From NCBI RefSeq assembly GCF_018614195.1, contig NZ_JAGGOT010000041.1, positions 1 to 36,507 of the forward strand: 36,507 nucleotides of DNA, in the 5' to 3' direction. A program made the translations under genes and the position numbers. The notes beneath the pieces are model-generated. The model was not told where the DNA came from. It saw only the letters and a program-made list of their open reading frames with translations, and ran no database searches. This DNA is from Streptomyces sp. ISL-43. Its GTDB lineage: Bacteria; Actinomycetota; Actinomycetes; Streptomycetales; Streptomycetaceae. This document shows positions 28,221 through 35,455 of the stretch, piece by piece; the first letter of the stretch is position 1, and every line of letters starts with the position of its first letter.

Positions 28221-29365
28221 GCCCGTACCTCCTTGGGAAGGCCGAGGATCCGCTCGGCGACGATGTTGCGCTGGATCTCGTCCGAGCCCGCGTAGATGGT
28301 GTCGGAGCGGGAGAAGAGGAAGAGCCGCTGCCAGTCGTCGAGGTCGTACGGGTCCCCGTACGACCCGGCGGCGACGAGCGAGGCGGAGCCGCACACGTCC
28401 ATGGCGAGTTCGCCGAGGTCCCGGTGCCAGCGGGCCCAGTACAGCTTGGCGGCCGACGGGGCGCTGCCGGGCCGCAGGGCGCCGGCGCGCATGGTCTCCA
28501 GGCCGATCCAGGCCCGCACGAGCCGGTCGCGGATCAGCGGGTCGGCCATCGCGCCGTTGCGGCGGGCCAGTCCGGCCAGGTTCTCCAGCTCGCGGCGGAA
28601 GCCGACCTGCTGGCCGAGGGTGGAGACGCCGCGCTCGAAGCCGAGGGTGGCCATGGCGACGGCCCAGCCCTCGCCGGGCGCGCCGACGATGTGGGCGGCG
28701 TCCGTGCGGGCCCCGTCGAAGAAGACCTCGTTGAACTCGGAGGTACCCGTCAGCTGGGTGATCGGCCGGACCTCTACGCCCTCCTGGTCCATGGGGACCA
28801 GCAGGTAGGACAGTCCCGCGTGGCGCAGGGAGCCCGGCGTCGTGCGGGCGACGACGAAGCACCACTGGGACTCGTGCGCGAGGGAGGTCCAGATCTTCTG
28901 TCCGTCCACCACCCAGTCCCCGTCCACCAGGGCGGCCCGGGTGCGGACGCCCGCCAGGTCGGAGCCGGCGCCGGGCTCGCTGTAGCCCTGGCACCACAGT
29001 TCCTCGACCGCCCGGATGGGCGGCAGGAAGCGGCGTCGCTGCTCCTCGGTGCCGTGGGCGATGAGGGTGGGGCCGAGGAGCTGCTCGCCGATGTGGTTCA
29101 CGCGCGCGGGCGCGTCGGCGAGGGCGTACTCCTCGTGGAAGGCGATCTGCTGCTCCGTGCTCGCGCCGCGGCCGCCGTACGCGACGGGCCAGCCGACGCA
29201 GGTCCAGCCGTGGGCCGCCATGTGCCGCTCCCACGCGAGGCGTTCGGCGAAGGCCTCGTGCTCGCGGCCCGGTCCGCCGCGTCCCTTGAGGGCGGCGAAC
29301 TCGCCGGTGAGGTGGGCCCGCAGCCAACTGCGAACCTCGCTGCGGAACTCCTCGACGCTGCTCAT
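28217..29365 (-). CDS. fadE30: FadE30-like acyl-CoA dehydrogenase
   Basis: A 382-aa acyl-CoA dehydrogenase. GEFAALKGRGGPGREHEAF, ELWCQGYSEPGAGSDLAGVRTRA, HAGLSYLLVPMDQEGVEVRPI and NEVFFDGARTDA match my memory of mycobacterial FadE30, which dehydrogenates the propanoyl-CoA side chain of 5-hydroxy-HIP-CoA or HIP-CoA. The C-terminus TIYAGSDEIQRNIVAERILGLPKE is the FAD-contacting block. It lacks the R-x-Q-F-G motif, so it is an alpha-type subunit that may need a beta-type partner. ATG 29365. It leads the operon fadE30-ipdF-kstR2-fadA6 and is divergent from the crotonase gene, with a KstR2-type operator in the 62-bp gap. Confidence 0.88.
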   Translation of the reverse strand: MSSVEEFRSEVRSWLRAHLTGEFAALKGRGGPGREHEAFAERLAWERHMAAHGWTCVGWPVAYGGRGASTEQQIAFHEEYALADAPARVNHIGEQLLGPTLIAHGTEEQRRRFLPPIRAVEELWCQGYSEPGAGSDLAGVRTRAALVDGDWVVDGQKIWTSLAHESQWCFVVARTTPGSLRHAGLSYLLVPMDQEGVEVRPITQLTGTSEFNEVFFDGARTDAAHIVGAPGEGWAVAMATLGFERGVSTLGQQVGFRRELENLAGLARRNGAMADPLIRDRLVRAWIGLETMRAGALRPGSAPSAAKLYWARWHRDLGELAMDVCGSASLVAAGSYGDPYDLDDWQRLFLFSRSDTIYAGSDEIQRNIVAERILGLPKEVRA

Positions 29366-29378
29366 GGCCGTACGTTAA

Positions 29379-29398
29379 CCTACCAAACACTTGTTAGG
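29379..29398. promoter_or_regulatory. KstR2-type operator in the fadE30/crotonase divergent promoter
   Basis: CCTAnCAAnnnnTTGnTAGG is a 20-bp palindrome. Its core ACCAAACACTTGTT (29382-29395) matches the mycobacterial KstR2 consensus AnCAAGnnCTTGnT at all fixed positions except one (A for G at position 6). It lies 14 bp upstream of the fadE30 ATG and 30 bp before the crotonase ATG, so one dimer site could repress both operons. Confidence 0.75.
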
Positions 29399-29427
29399 GA
29401 AGCTTGTCCGTGAAGGATGGAAGCCGG

Positions 29428-30300
29428 ATGCCCGACGCCCCCGAGGACCCCGACGCCCCCGACTCCGAGACGCCGGTGCTCTACGAGCGCCGCGGCCCGG
29501 TCGCGTACGTGACCATGAACCGCCCTCGCTACCGCAACGCCCAGAACAGCGCGATGACCTACGCCCTCGACGACGCCTTCTACCGCGCCGCCGACGACTC
29601 CGACGTCAAGGTGGTCGTCCTGGCCGGGGCCGGCGAGCACTTCTCGGCGGGCCACGACATCGGCACCCCCGGCCGCGACGCACACCTGCCCTTCGAACGC
29701 CGGGCAGGCCTGTGGTGGGACCACTCGCAGCGCCCCGGCGCCGAATCCCGCTTCGCCCGCGAATCCGAGGTCTACCTCGGCATGTGCCGGCGCTGGCGCG
29801 AGCTGCCCAAGCCCGTCATCGCCTCCGTCCACGGCGCGTGCGTGGCCGGCGGGCTGATGCTCGCCTGGGTCTGCGACCTCATCGTGGCCAGCGAGGACGC
29901 CTTCTTCGCGGACCCCGTCGTCCGCATGGGCATCCCGGGCGTCGAGTACTTCGCGCACCCGTGGGCGATGCCCCCGCGCATCGCCAAGGAATTCCTGTAC
30001 ACCGGCGACCGGATGCCCGCCCGGCGCGCGCACGAGATCGGCATGGTCAACCGCGTCGTCGGACGGGCCGAACTGGCCGAGGAGACCGACCGCCTCGCCC
30101 TGCGGATCGCCGAGATGCCCGGCTTCGGCCTCGCCCTCACCAAGCGCGCGGTCAACCAGGCCGAGGACCTCCAGGGCATGCACACCGGCATGGACTCCGT
30201 CTTCGGCCTGCACCACCTGGCGCACGCCCACAACGCCGAGACGGCCGCGGACTCGCTCGGCGGCGTCAACATCGCCGCCCTGAAGGAGGCGAACACCTGA
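29428..30300 (+). CDS. Crotonase-family protein (enoyl-CoA hydratase-like) lacking both catalytic Glu
   Basis: A 290-aa crotonase-fold protein. VLYERRGPVAYVTMNRPRYRNAQN opens the fold, and AGAGEHFSAGHDIG forms the CoA/oxyanion loop. The later part, VHGACVAGGLMLAWVCDLIVASEDAFFADPVVRMGIPG, shows Met and Val where canonical hydratases have their two catalytic glutamates (GGGCELA and PEI). It may therefore be a hydrolase, isomerase or hydratase with a different mechanism. ATG 29428 follows AAGGATGG; TTG 29404 and GTG 29410 are in-frame alternatives. It leads a plus-strand operon with two acyl-CoA dehydrogenase subunits (TGATG overlaps) under the KstR2-type operator. It does not resemble EchA20 in sequence. 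Confidence 0.85.
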   Translation: MPDAPEDPDAPDSETPVLYERRGPVAYVTMNRPRYRNAQNSAMTYALDDAFYRAADDSDVKVVVLAGAGEHFSAGHDIGTPGRDAHLPFERRAGLWWDHSQRPGAESRFARESEVYLGMCRRWRELPKPVIASVHGACVAGGLMLAWVCDLIVASEDAFFADPVVRMGIPGVEYFAHPWAMPPRIAKEFLYTGDRMPARRAHEIGMVNRVVGRAELAEETDRLALRIAEMPGFGLALTKRAVNQAEDLQGMHTGMDSVFGLHHLAHAHNAETAADSLGGVNIAALKEANT

Positions 30301-31445
30301 TGGACCTGAACCATTCGGCGGACGTGGAGGCCTTCCGGGCCGAGGCGCGCACCTGGCTGGCCGCCCACGTGCCGGCCGCCCCCCTTCCCTCCCTGGAGAC
30401 CGAGGAGGGCTTCGCCGCGCACCGGGAATGGGAAGCGCTCCTGCACGCCGAGCGCTGGTCGGTGGTCTCCTGGCCCCAGGAGTACGGCGGCCGGGGCGTC
30501 GGCATCGAACACTGGCTGGTCTTCGAAGAGGAGTACTGGGCCGCCGGCGCGCCCGGCCGGGTCTCCCAGAACGGCATCAACCTCCTCGCCCCCACCCTCT
30601 TCGACCACGCGACGGACGAGCAGCGCGCCCGCGTCCTGCCCTCCATGGCGAGCGGGGAGACGATCTGGGCCCAGGCCTGGTCCGAGCCGGAATCCGGCTC
30701 CGACCTCGCCTCCCTCAAGTCCAGGGCCGTCCGCACCGAGGGCGGCTGGCTGCTGTCCGGACAGAAGACCTGGTCCTCCCGGGCCGCCTTCGCCGACCGC
30801 GCCTTCGGCATCTTCCGCACCGACCCGGACGCCCCGAAACCGCACCAGGGACTCACCTACCTGATGTTCGACCTGCGCGCCCCCGGCGTCACCGTGCGGC
30901 CCATCGGCCGCCTCGACGGCAAGCCCGCCTTCGCGGAGCTCTTCCTCGACGAGGTCTTCGTGCCGGACGCGGACGTGATCGGCGAGCCCGGCCAGGGCTG
31001 GCGCATCGCCATGTCGACCACCGGCAACGAGCGCGGGCTCACCCTGCGCGCCCCGGGCCGCTTCCTCGCCGCGGCCGACCGCCTCGTCGGGCTGTGGCAC
31101 GGCGCCGGCGACCCGGCGGACACCGCGCTGCGCGACCGGGTCGCCGACGCGGTGGTCGGCGCCCGCGCCTACCAGCTGTTCACCTGGGCCAACGCCTCCC
31201 GCTTCGCCGCCGGCGAGACGATCGGCGCCGAGTCCAGCCTCAACAAGGTGTTCTGGTCCCAGTACGACATCGCCCTGCACGAGACGGCCCTGGACCTGCT
31301 CGGCCCCGACGCGGAGCTCGCGGACGGCGCCTGGGCCGAACCGTGGATCTTCTCCCTCGCCGGACCCATCTACGCGGGCACCAACGAGATCCAGCGCGAC
31401 ATCATCGCCGAGCGGCTGCTCGGCCTCCCGAAGGGCCGCCGCTGA
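30300..31445 (+). CDS. Acyl-CoA dehydrogenase, alpha-type (FadE31-like)
   Basis: A 381-aa acyl-CoA dehydrogenase. Blocks include WSVVSWPQEYGGRGVGIEHWLVFEEEYWAAGAPGRVSQNG, WAQAWSEPESGSDLASLKSRAVR, and QKTWSSRAAFADRAFGIFR. The C-terminus IYAGTNEIQRDIIAERLLGLPKG is the FAD-contacting end. It lacks R-x-Q-F-G, which the next gene supplies, so the two probably form an alpha2beta2 enzyme like mycobacterial FadE31-FadE32/33. The start overlaps the crotonase stop (TGATG). By analogy it would act on late C/D-ring acyl-CoA intermediates; this is inference. Confidence 0.88.
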   Translation: MDLNHSADVEAFRAEARTWLAAHVPAAPLPSLETEEGFAAHREWEALLHAERWSVVSWPQEYGGRGVGIEHWLVFEEEYWAAGAPGRVSQNGINLLAPTLFDHATDEQRARVLPSMASGETIWAQAWSEPESGSDLASLKSRAVRTEGGWLLSGQKTWSSRAAFADRAFGIFRTDPDAPKPHQGLTYLMFDLRAPGVTVRPIGRLDGKPAFAELFLDEVFVPDADVIGEPGQGWRIAMSTTGNERGLTLRAPGRFLAAADRLVGLWHGAGDPADTALRDRVADAVVGARAYQLFTWANASRFAAGETIGAESSLNKVFWSQYDIALHETALDLLGPDAELADGAWAEPWIFSLAGPIYAGTNEIQRDIIAERLLGLPKGRR

Positions 31446-32428
31446 TGCGCTTCCTGCCGACCGAAGAACAGTCGGACTTCGCCCGCAGCCTGCACGGCCT
31501 GCTCGGCGCCTCGGACGTCCCGGCGGCGGTACGGGCCTGGGGCGCGGGCGACCACACCCCCGGCCGGGCGCTGTGGACGCGGCTCGCCCGGAGCGGCCTG
31601 TTCGCGCTCGCGGTGGACGAGGCCTACGACGGCGTCGGCCCGCTCCCGCTGGAACTGTCCCTAGGATTCGTCGAGTTGGGCCGGGCCGGCATGCCGGGCC
31701 CGGTGGTGGAGACGGCGGCCGCCGCCGTACTCCTGTCCCGGTTCGGGGACGAGACGCTCGCCAAGCGGTTCCTGCCCGGCCTGGCGGCGGGGGAGACCTC
31801 GGCCACACTGACCCTCCCGGCCGGGGGGCCGTACGCCCTGGACGCGGACGCGGCCACGCACCTCTTCACCGTGTCGCCGGCCGGGGAGCTGCGCCTGTCC
31901 GGCGCCGCCGCACCGCCGCGGACCTCCCTGGACCCCGCCCGGCGCCTGGCCCTGCCGGACGGCGGCGGCGAGCTGCTGGCGGCCGGCCCGGCCGTCACCG
32001 CGGCGGCGGAGGCCGCCGGGCACTGGGCCCGGCTGCTGACGGCGGCCCAGTGCCTGGGAACCGGCGAGGCACTGCTCGCCCGCACGGTGGAGTACGCCAA
32101 GCAGCGCACGCAGTTCGGTACCGCGATCGGCGGCTTCCAGGCGGTCAAGCACCGGCTCGCCGACACCCTGCTCGGCCTGGAGTTCGCCCGGCCGCTGCTG
32201 TGGGCGGCCGCCCTGTCGCTCGCCCCGGACGAGGTCGCGGCGGCGAAGCTGACGGCGGGCGAGGCGGCGTACGCGGCGGCCATGACGGCGCTCCAGCTGC
32301 ACGGCGCCGTCGGCTACACCGAGGAGCTGGACCTCTCGCTGTGGCTGCGCAAGGCCCGCCCGCTGCGCGACGCGTGGGGGACGCCCGCGCAGTGCCGGGC
32401 GGCGGTGCTCCAGGGGCGCGCGCGGTAG
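31445..32428 (+). CDS. Acyl-CoA dehydrogenase, beta-type short subunit (FadE32/33-like)
   Basis: A 327-aa short acyl-CoA dehydrogenase, close to the roughly 320 aa of mycobacterial FadE32 and FadE33. VEYAKQRTQFGTAIGGFQAVKHRLADTLLGLEFARPLLW carries the FAD-binding R-x-Q-F-G motif. MTALQLHGAVGYTEELDLSLWLRKA is the C-terminal helix block. The middle beta domain is shorter than in full-size relatives. The start overlaps the alpha-type gene's stop (TGATG), fitting a one-to-one complex. The gene ends directly at a (GGGGC)4 tract. Confidence 0.87.
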   Translation: MRFLPTEEQSDFARSLHGLLGASDVPAAVRAWGAGDHTPGRALWTRLARSGLFALAVDEAYDGVGPLPLELSLGFVELGRAGMPGPVVETAAAAVLLSRFGDETLAKRFLPGLAAGETSATLTLPAGGPYALDADAATHLFTVSPAGELRLSGAAAPPRTSLDPARRLALPDGGGELLAAGPAVTAAAEAAGHWARLLTAAQCLGTGEALLARTVEYAKQRTQFGTAIGGFQAVKHRLADTLLGLEFARPLLWAAALSLAPDEVAAAKLTAGEAAYAAAMTALQLHGAVGYTEELDLSLWLRKARPLRDAWGTPAQCRAAVLQGRAR

Positions 32429-32449
32429 GGGCGGGGCGGGGCGGGGCGG
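32428..32449 (+). repeat. (GGGGC)4 tract, possible G-quadruplex
   Basis: Four GGGG runs each followed by one C begin at the last base of the dehydrogenase stop codon. Four equal G runs with single-base loops are an ideal intramolecular G-quadruplex. Such tracts also slip easily in replication. Confidence 0.8.
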
Positions 32450-32492
32450 TGTCCACGCGCCCCGGTACGCCGGCCGCGACCCCGCCTCCTTC

Positions 32493-33248
32493 GTGCTCGG
32501 CTCCATCCTCGTGCCCGCCCTGTACGGGGAGACCGTGCGCCGCAACCGGCGCGTCATGGCCGCGCTGCGCGAACGGGCCCGTCAGGCCCACGCCGCGGTC
32601 GACCAGGCGGCCGACCTGGCCGTCGTACAGGAGCGCACCCGATTGGCCCAGCGCACCCACGACGGCCTCGGCCACCGCCTCACCGCCCTCACGATGCAGG
32701 CCGCCGCCCTGCGTCTGGACGCCGGGGCCGACCCCCGGGTGCGGGAGGGCGCCGAGGCCGTGGAGGAATCGGCCCGGGCCGCCATGACCGAGGTCAGAGA
32801 GGTGCTGGACATGCTGACCGACCCGTCGGGCAGCCAGGCCCACACCTCGCCCGTGGACGTCGGCCGCTTCCTCGGCTCCCTGGCCCGGAACCTGCGCGAC
32901 ACCGGCATGGAGATCACCCACCGGACCCGGCCCGGCCTCGGCCCCTTCCCGCCGGCCGACGGGCGGCTCCTGCTGCGGATCGTCCGCGAAGGGCTCACCA
33001 ACGCCGCCAAGTACGCCCCCGGCTCCGCCGTTCGGATGAATCTGTTCGCCGAGGACGGAGACGTTCGGCTGGACGTGGTGAACACAGCCCCGGAGGGGGA
33101 GCGGATCGTCCTCGACTCAGGCGGGATGGGCCTTCCGGGGCTCCGGGCGGCCCTCACGGAGGTGGGCGGCAGACTGCGCTCCGGAGCCACGCGGGACGGA
33201 GGTCACATGCTCGCAGCGACACTCCCCGACCGACGTGTGCTAGCTTAG
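32493..33248 (+). CDS. N-terminally truncated sensor histidine kinase (probable remnant)
   Basis: The 251-aa frame holds the kinase half of a NarL-type two-component sensor. The dimerisation/phosphorylation helix has QERTRLAQRTHDGLGHRLTALTMQA (His56). The ATPase domain has IVREGLTNAAKYAPGSAV (N box) and LDSGGMGLPGLRAALTEVGGRL (G box). The usual sensor and membrane segments are absent. The in-frame codons upstream (YAGRDPASFVLGSILVPALYGETVRRNR) read like the last membrane helix but have no start codon back to the dehydrogenase stop. The GTG 32493 has no ribosome-binding site. No response regulator follows. It is likely a decayed kinase, or a product depending on read-through from the operon upstream. 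Confidence 0.65.
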   Translation: MLGSILVPALYGETVRRNRRVMAALRERARQAHAAVDQAADLAVVQERTRLAQRTHDGLGHRLTALTMQAAALRLDAGADPRVREGAEAVEESARAAMTEVREVLDMLTDPSGSQAHTSPVDVGRFLGSLARNLRDTGMEITHRTRPGLGPFPPADGRLLLRIVREGLTNAAKYAPGSAVRMNLFAEDGDVRLDVVNTAPEGERIVLDSGGMGLPGLRAALTEVGGRLRSGATRDGGHMLAATLPDRRVLA

Positions 33249-33284
33249 AGCTCGTTGCAGTTGTGGTACCCATGAACTTTATGT

Positions 33285-33325
33285 GCGCCTGACGGGAATG
33301 CTCCGACAGGCGCTTTTATTGTTTT
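33285..33325 (+). terminator. Hairpin plus T-rich run in the cold-shock gene leader
   Basis: GCGCCTG-a-CGG-GAATGCT-CCG-a-CAGGCGC (33285-33313) is followed by TTTTATTGTTTT, the best intrinsic-terminator shape in the window. It lies 37 bases after the kinase stop and 51 bases before the cold-shock start. It can end the upstream transcript or attenuate the cold-shock mRNA if that starts earlier. Confidence 0.7.
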
Positions 33326-33375
33326 GCCGGAATCTCCGGATGGGGCCCTTTGCCGCCTATTCAGGAGATTCAAAA

Positions 33376-33579
33376 ATGGCACTTGGCACCGTGAAGTGGT
33401 TCAACTCGGAAAAGGGCTTCGGCTTCATCGAGCAGGACGGTGGCGGCCCGGACGTCTTCGCCCACTACTCGAACATCGCCACCCAGGGCTTCCGTGAGCT
33501 CAACGAGGGCCAGCGCGTGTCCTTCGACGTCACCCAGGGCCAGAAGGGCCCGCAGGCCGAGAACATCCTGCCTGCCTGA
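33376..33579 (+). CDS. Cold-shock protein (CspA family)
   Basis: A 67-aa OB-fold RNA/DNA-binding protein of full family length. MALGTVKWFNSEKGFGFIEQDGG contains RNP1 (KGFGFIE, 13-19), and VFAHYSNI contains RNP2. It closes with QRVSFDVTQGQKGPQAENILPA. It melts RNA structure and is typically produced on cold shock or rapid growth. ATG 33376 has AGGAG 8 bases upstream; longer in-frame starts are not homologous. The leader is AT-rich by local standards and structured. The gene is followed by its own terminator, then a DEAD-box helicase, a pairing that fits joint RNA remodelling in the cold. Confidence 0.95.
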   Translation: MALGTVKWFNSEKGFGFIEQDGGGPDVFAHYSNIATQGFRELNEGQRVSFDVTQGQKGPQAENILPA

Positions 33580-33591
33580 CGTATTCAGCAC

Positions 33592-33626
33592 GCCGGGGTC
33601 CGCACCGAGTAGGTGCGGGCCCCGGC
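33592..33626 (+). terminator. Terminator of the cold-shock gene
   Basis: A 15-bp stem (GCCGGGGTCCGCACC with GGTGCGGGCCCCGGC, one T-G pair) and a 5-base loop GAGTA, followed by TTGTCTGCTGTTT. It lies 13 bases after the cold-shock stop. Confidence 0.85.
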
Positions 33627-33681
33627 TTGTCTGCTGTTTCGACCTTTGTTTTACCTGCCGGTTTCAGGAGGGCTTTCTCGC

Positions 33682-35379
33682 ATGACCAGCTCCAGCTCCG
33701 CACGACCCAGCCGCCGCCCCACCCGGGGCCGAGGTGCGGCTCAGGGACGTCCGAAGGCTGGCGCGGGACGGCAGAAGTCCGCCCCCGTAGCCAGGCCCCA
33801 AGAATTCACCATGCCCGACCCGCTGACCCCGGCCCTTGAGCCGGTGGCCGCGTTCGAGGACATGGACATGCCCGAGGCGCTGCTGAAGACCCTCGCCGCC
33901 CAGGGCGTCACCGAGCCGTTCCCGATCCAGGCCGCGACCCTGCCGAACTCGCTCGCCGGCCGCGACCTGCTCGGCCGCGGCCGCACCGGCTCCGGCAAGA
34001 CGCTGGCCTTCGGCCTGGCGCTGCTGGCCCGCACCAGCGGCCGCCGCGCACAGCCGAAGCAGCCGCTCGCGCTGGTCCTCGTACCGACCCGCGAGCTCGC
34101 GCAGCAGGTCACCGACGCGCTGGCCCCCTACGCCACGTCCGTCAACCTGCGCATCGCGACCGTCGTCGGCGGCATGTCGATCAACCGGCAGTCCGGCGCC
34201 CTGCGCCGCGGCGCCGAGGTGCTCGTCGCCACCCCCGGCCGCCTCAAGGACCTCATCGACCGCGGTGACGCCGACCTCTCGCAGGTCGCCATCACGGTCC
34301 TCGACGAGGCCGACCAGATGACCGACATGGGCTTCATGCCGCAGGTCACCGCGCTGCTCAAGCAGGTCGAGCCCGAGGGCCAGACCATGCTGTTCTCGGC
34401 GACCCTCGACAAGAACATCGACAAGCTCGTCAAGATGTTCCTGCACGACCCGGTCGGCCACTCCGTCGACCCGTCGGCCGGTGCGGTCACCACCATGGAG
34501 CACCACGTCCTGTACGTCATGGACGAGACCGACAAGAAGGCCGTGGCGACCCGTATAGCCGCCCGCGACGGCCGGGTGATCATGTTCGTCGACACCAAGC
34601 GCGGCGTCGACCGCATGGTCAAGAAGCTCCTCGCCGACGGTGTCCGCGCCTCCGGCCTGCACGGCGGCCGCTCGCAGCCGCAGCGCAACCGGACCCTCGA
34701 CTGGTTCAAGACGGGCGAGGTCACCGCGCTGGTCGCCACCAACGTCGCCGCCCGCGGCATCCACATCGACGACCTGGACCTCGTCGTCAACGTGGACCCG
34801 CCGGTCGACCACAAGGACTACCTGCACCGCGGCGGCCGTACCGCCCGTGCCGGCGAGTCCGGCAGTGTCGTCACCCTGGTCCTGCCGGACCAGAAGCGCG
34901 ACATGACCCGTCTGATGTCGGACGCCGGGATCTCCCCGCGCACCGCGCAGATCAAGTCCTCCGACGAGGAGCTGGCCCGCATCACCGGCGCCAAGGAGCC
35001 CTCGGGCATCCCGATCGTGCTGGACGTCCCGCAGCCGACCCCGCCGCGCCAGCGCTCCGCCGGCCAGGCCGGCGGCGGCTCGGGCTCCGGCGCGCGCCGC
35101 CGCTCGGGCGGTCCGCGCACGGGTTCCGGTACGGGCGCGGCTCCGGCCGCCGGCGGCGGCCGCGGCCGCCGTTCCGGCGCCGGCGGCGCGGCCGCCGGTC
35201 AGTCCCCGGCCTCCGGATCCGGTCAGCCCCGTCGTGGCCAGGCCGGCCAGGGCGGCGCCGCGGGCGGCTCCGGCGAGCGCGGCCGGCGTACCGGAGGCAG
35301 CACCTCCGGTGGTGCTGCCGCCGCTTCGGCCCGTAGCCGGGTGGGTGGCGCGGGCCAGGCCCGTCGCCGTTCCGCCTGA
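33682..35379 (+). CDS. DEAD-box ATP-dependent RNA helicase
   Basis: A 565-aa RNA helicase. A basic N-terminal tail (SSARPSRRPTRGRG) precedes the core. The core shows Q-motif FPIQAATLP, Walker A RTGSGKT (101-107), PTRELAQQ, TPGRL, DEAD at 208-211 and SAT at 239-241. Domain 2 follows with VATNVAARGIHIDDLDLVVNVD and HRGGRTARAG. The last roughly 130 residues are a Gly/Arg/Ser/Ala-rich low-complexity tail that probably binds RNA. ATG 33682 with CAGGAGGG upstream; a longer frame to 33613 includes the terminator and is not used. It unwinds structured RNA and is likely cold-induced, as suggested by the adjacent cold-shock gene. Confidence 0.95.
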   Translation: MTSSSSARPSRRPTRGRGAAQGRPKAGAGRQKSAPVARPQEFTMPDPLTPALEPVAAFEDMDMPEALLKTLAAQGVTEPFPIQAATLPNSLAGRDLLGRGRTGSGKTLAFGLALLARTSGRRAQPKQPLALVLVPTRELAQQVTDALAPYATSVNLRIATVVGGMSINRQSGALRRGAEVLVATPGRLKDLIDRGDADLSQVAITVLDEADQMTDMGFMPQVTALLKQVEPEGQTMLFSATLDKNIDKLVKMFLHDPVGHSVDPSAGAVTTMEHHVLYVMDETDKKAVATRIAARDGRVIMFVDTKRGVDRMVKKLLADGVRASGLHGGRSQPQRNRTLDWFKTGEVTALVATNVAARGIHIDDLDLVVNVDPPVDHKDYLHRGGRTARAGESGSVVTLVLPDQKRDMTRLMSDAGISPRTAQIKSSDEELARITGAKEPSGIPIVLDVPQPTPPRQRSAGQAGGGSGSGARRRSGGPRTGSGTGAAPAAGGGRGRRSGAGGAAAGQSPASGSGQPRRGQAGQGGAAGGSGERGRRTGGSTSGGAAAASARSRVGGAGQARRRSA

Positions 35380-35402
35380 TCTGCGACGACGCGAACACCA
35401 CG

Positions 35403-35440
35403 ACGCCGGGCAGCGCGATCCACGCGCTGCCCGGCGTTTT
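35403..35440. terminator. Bidirectional terminator between the helicase and phosphatase genes
   Basis: A perfect 15-bp stem (ACGCCGGGCAGCGCG with CGCGCTGCCCGGCGT), a loop of 5 bases (ATCCA), followed by TTTTCGTG. It sits between two convergent genes, 23 and 15 bases from their stops. Confidence 0.9.
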
Positions 35441-35455
35441 CGTGTGTCCGGACGG

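Noticed and set aside
29428..30300. EchA20 identity for the crotonase in the KstR2-type cluster
   Set aside because: Length and sequence blocks do not resemble EchA20 as remembered; only the fold and context are shared.
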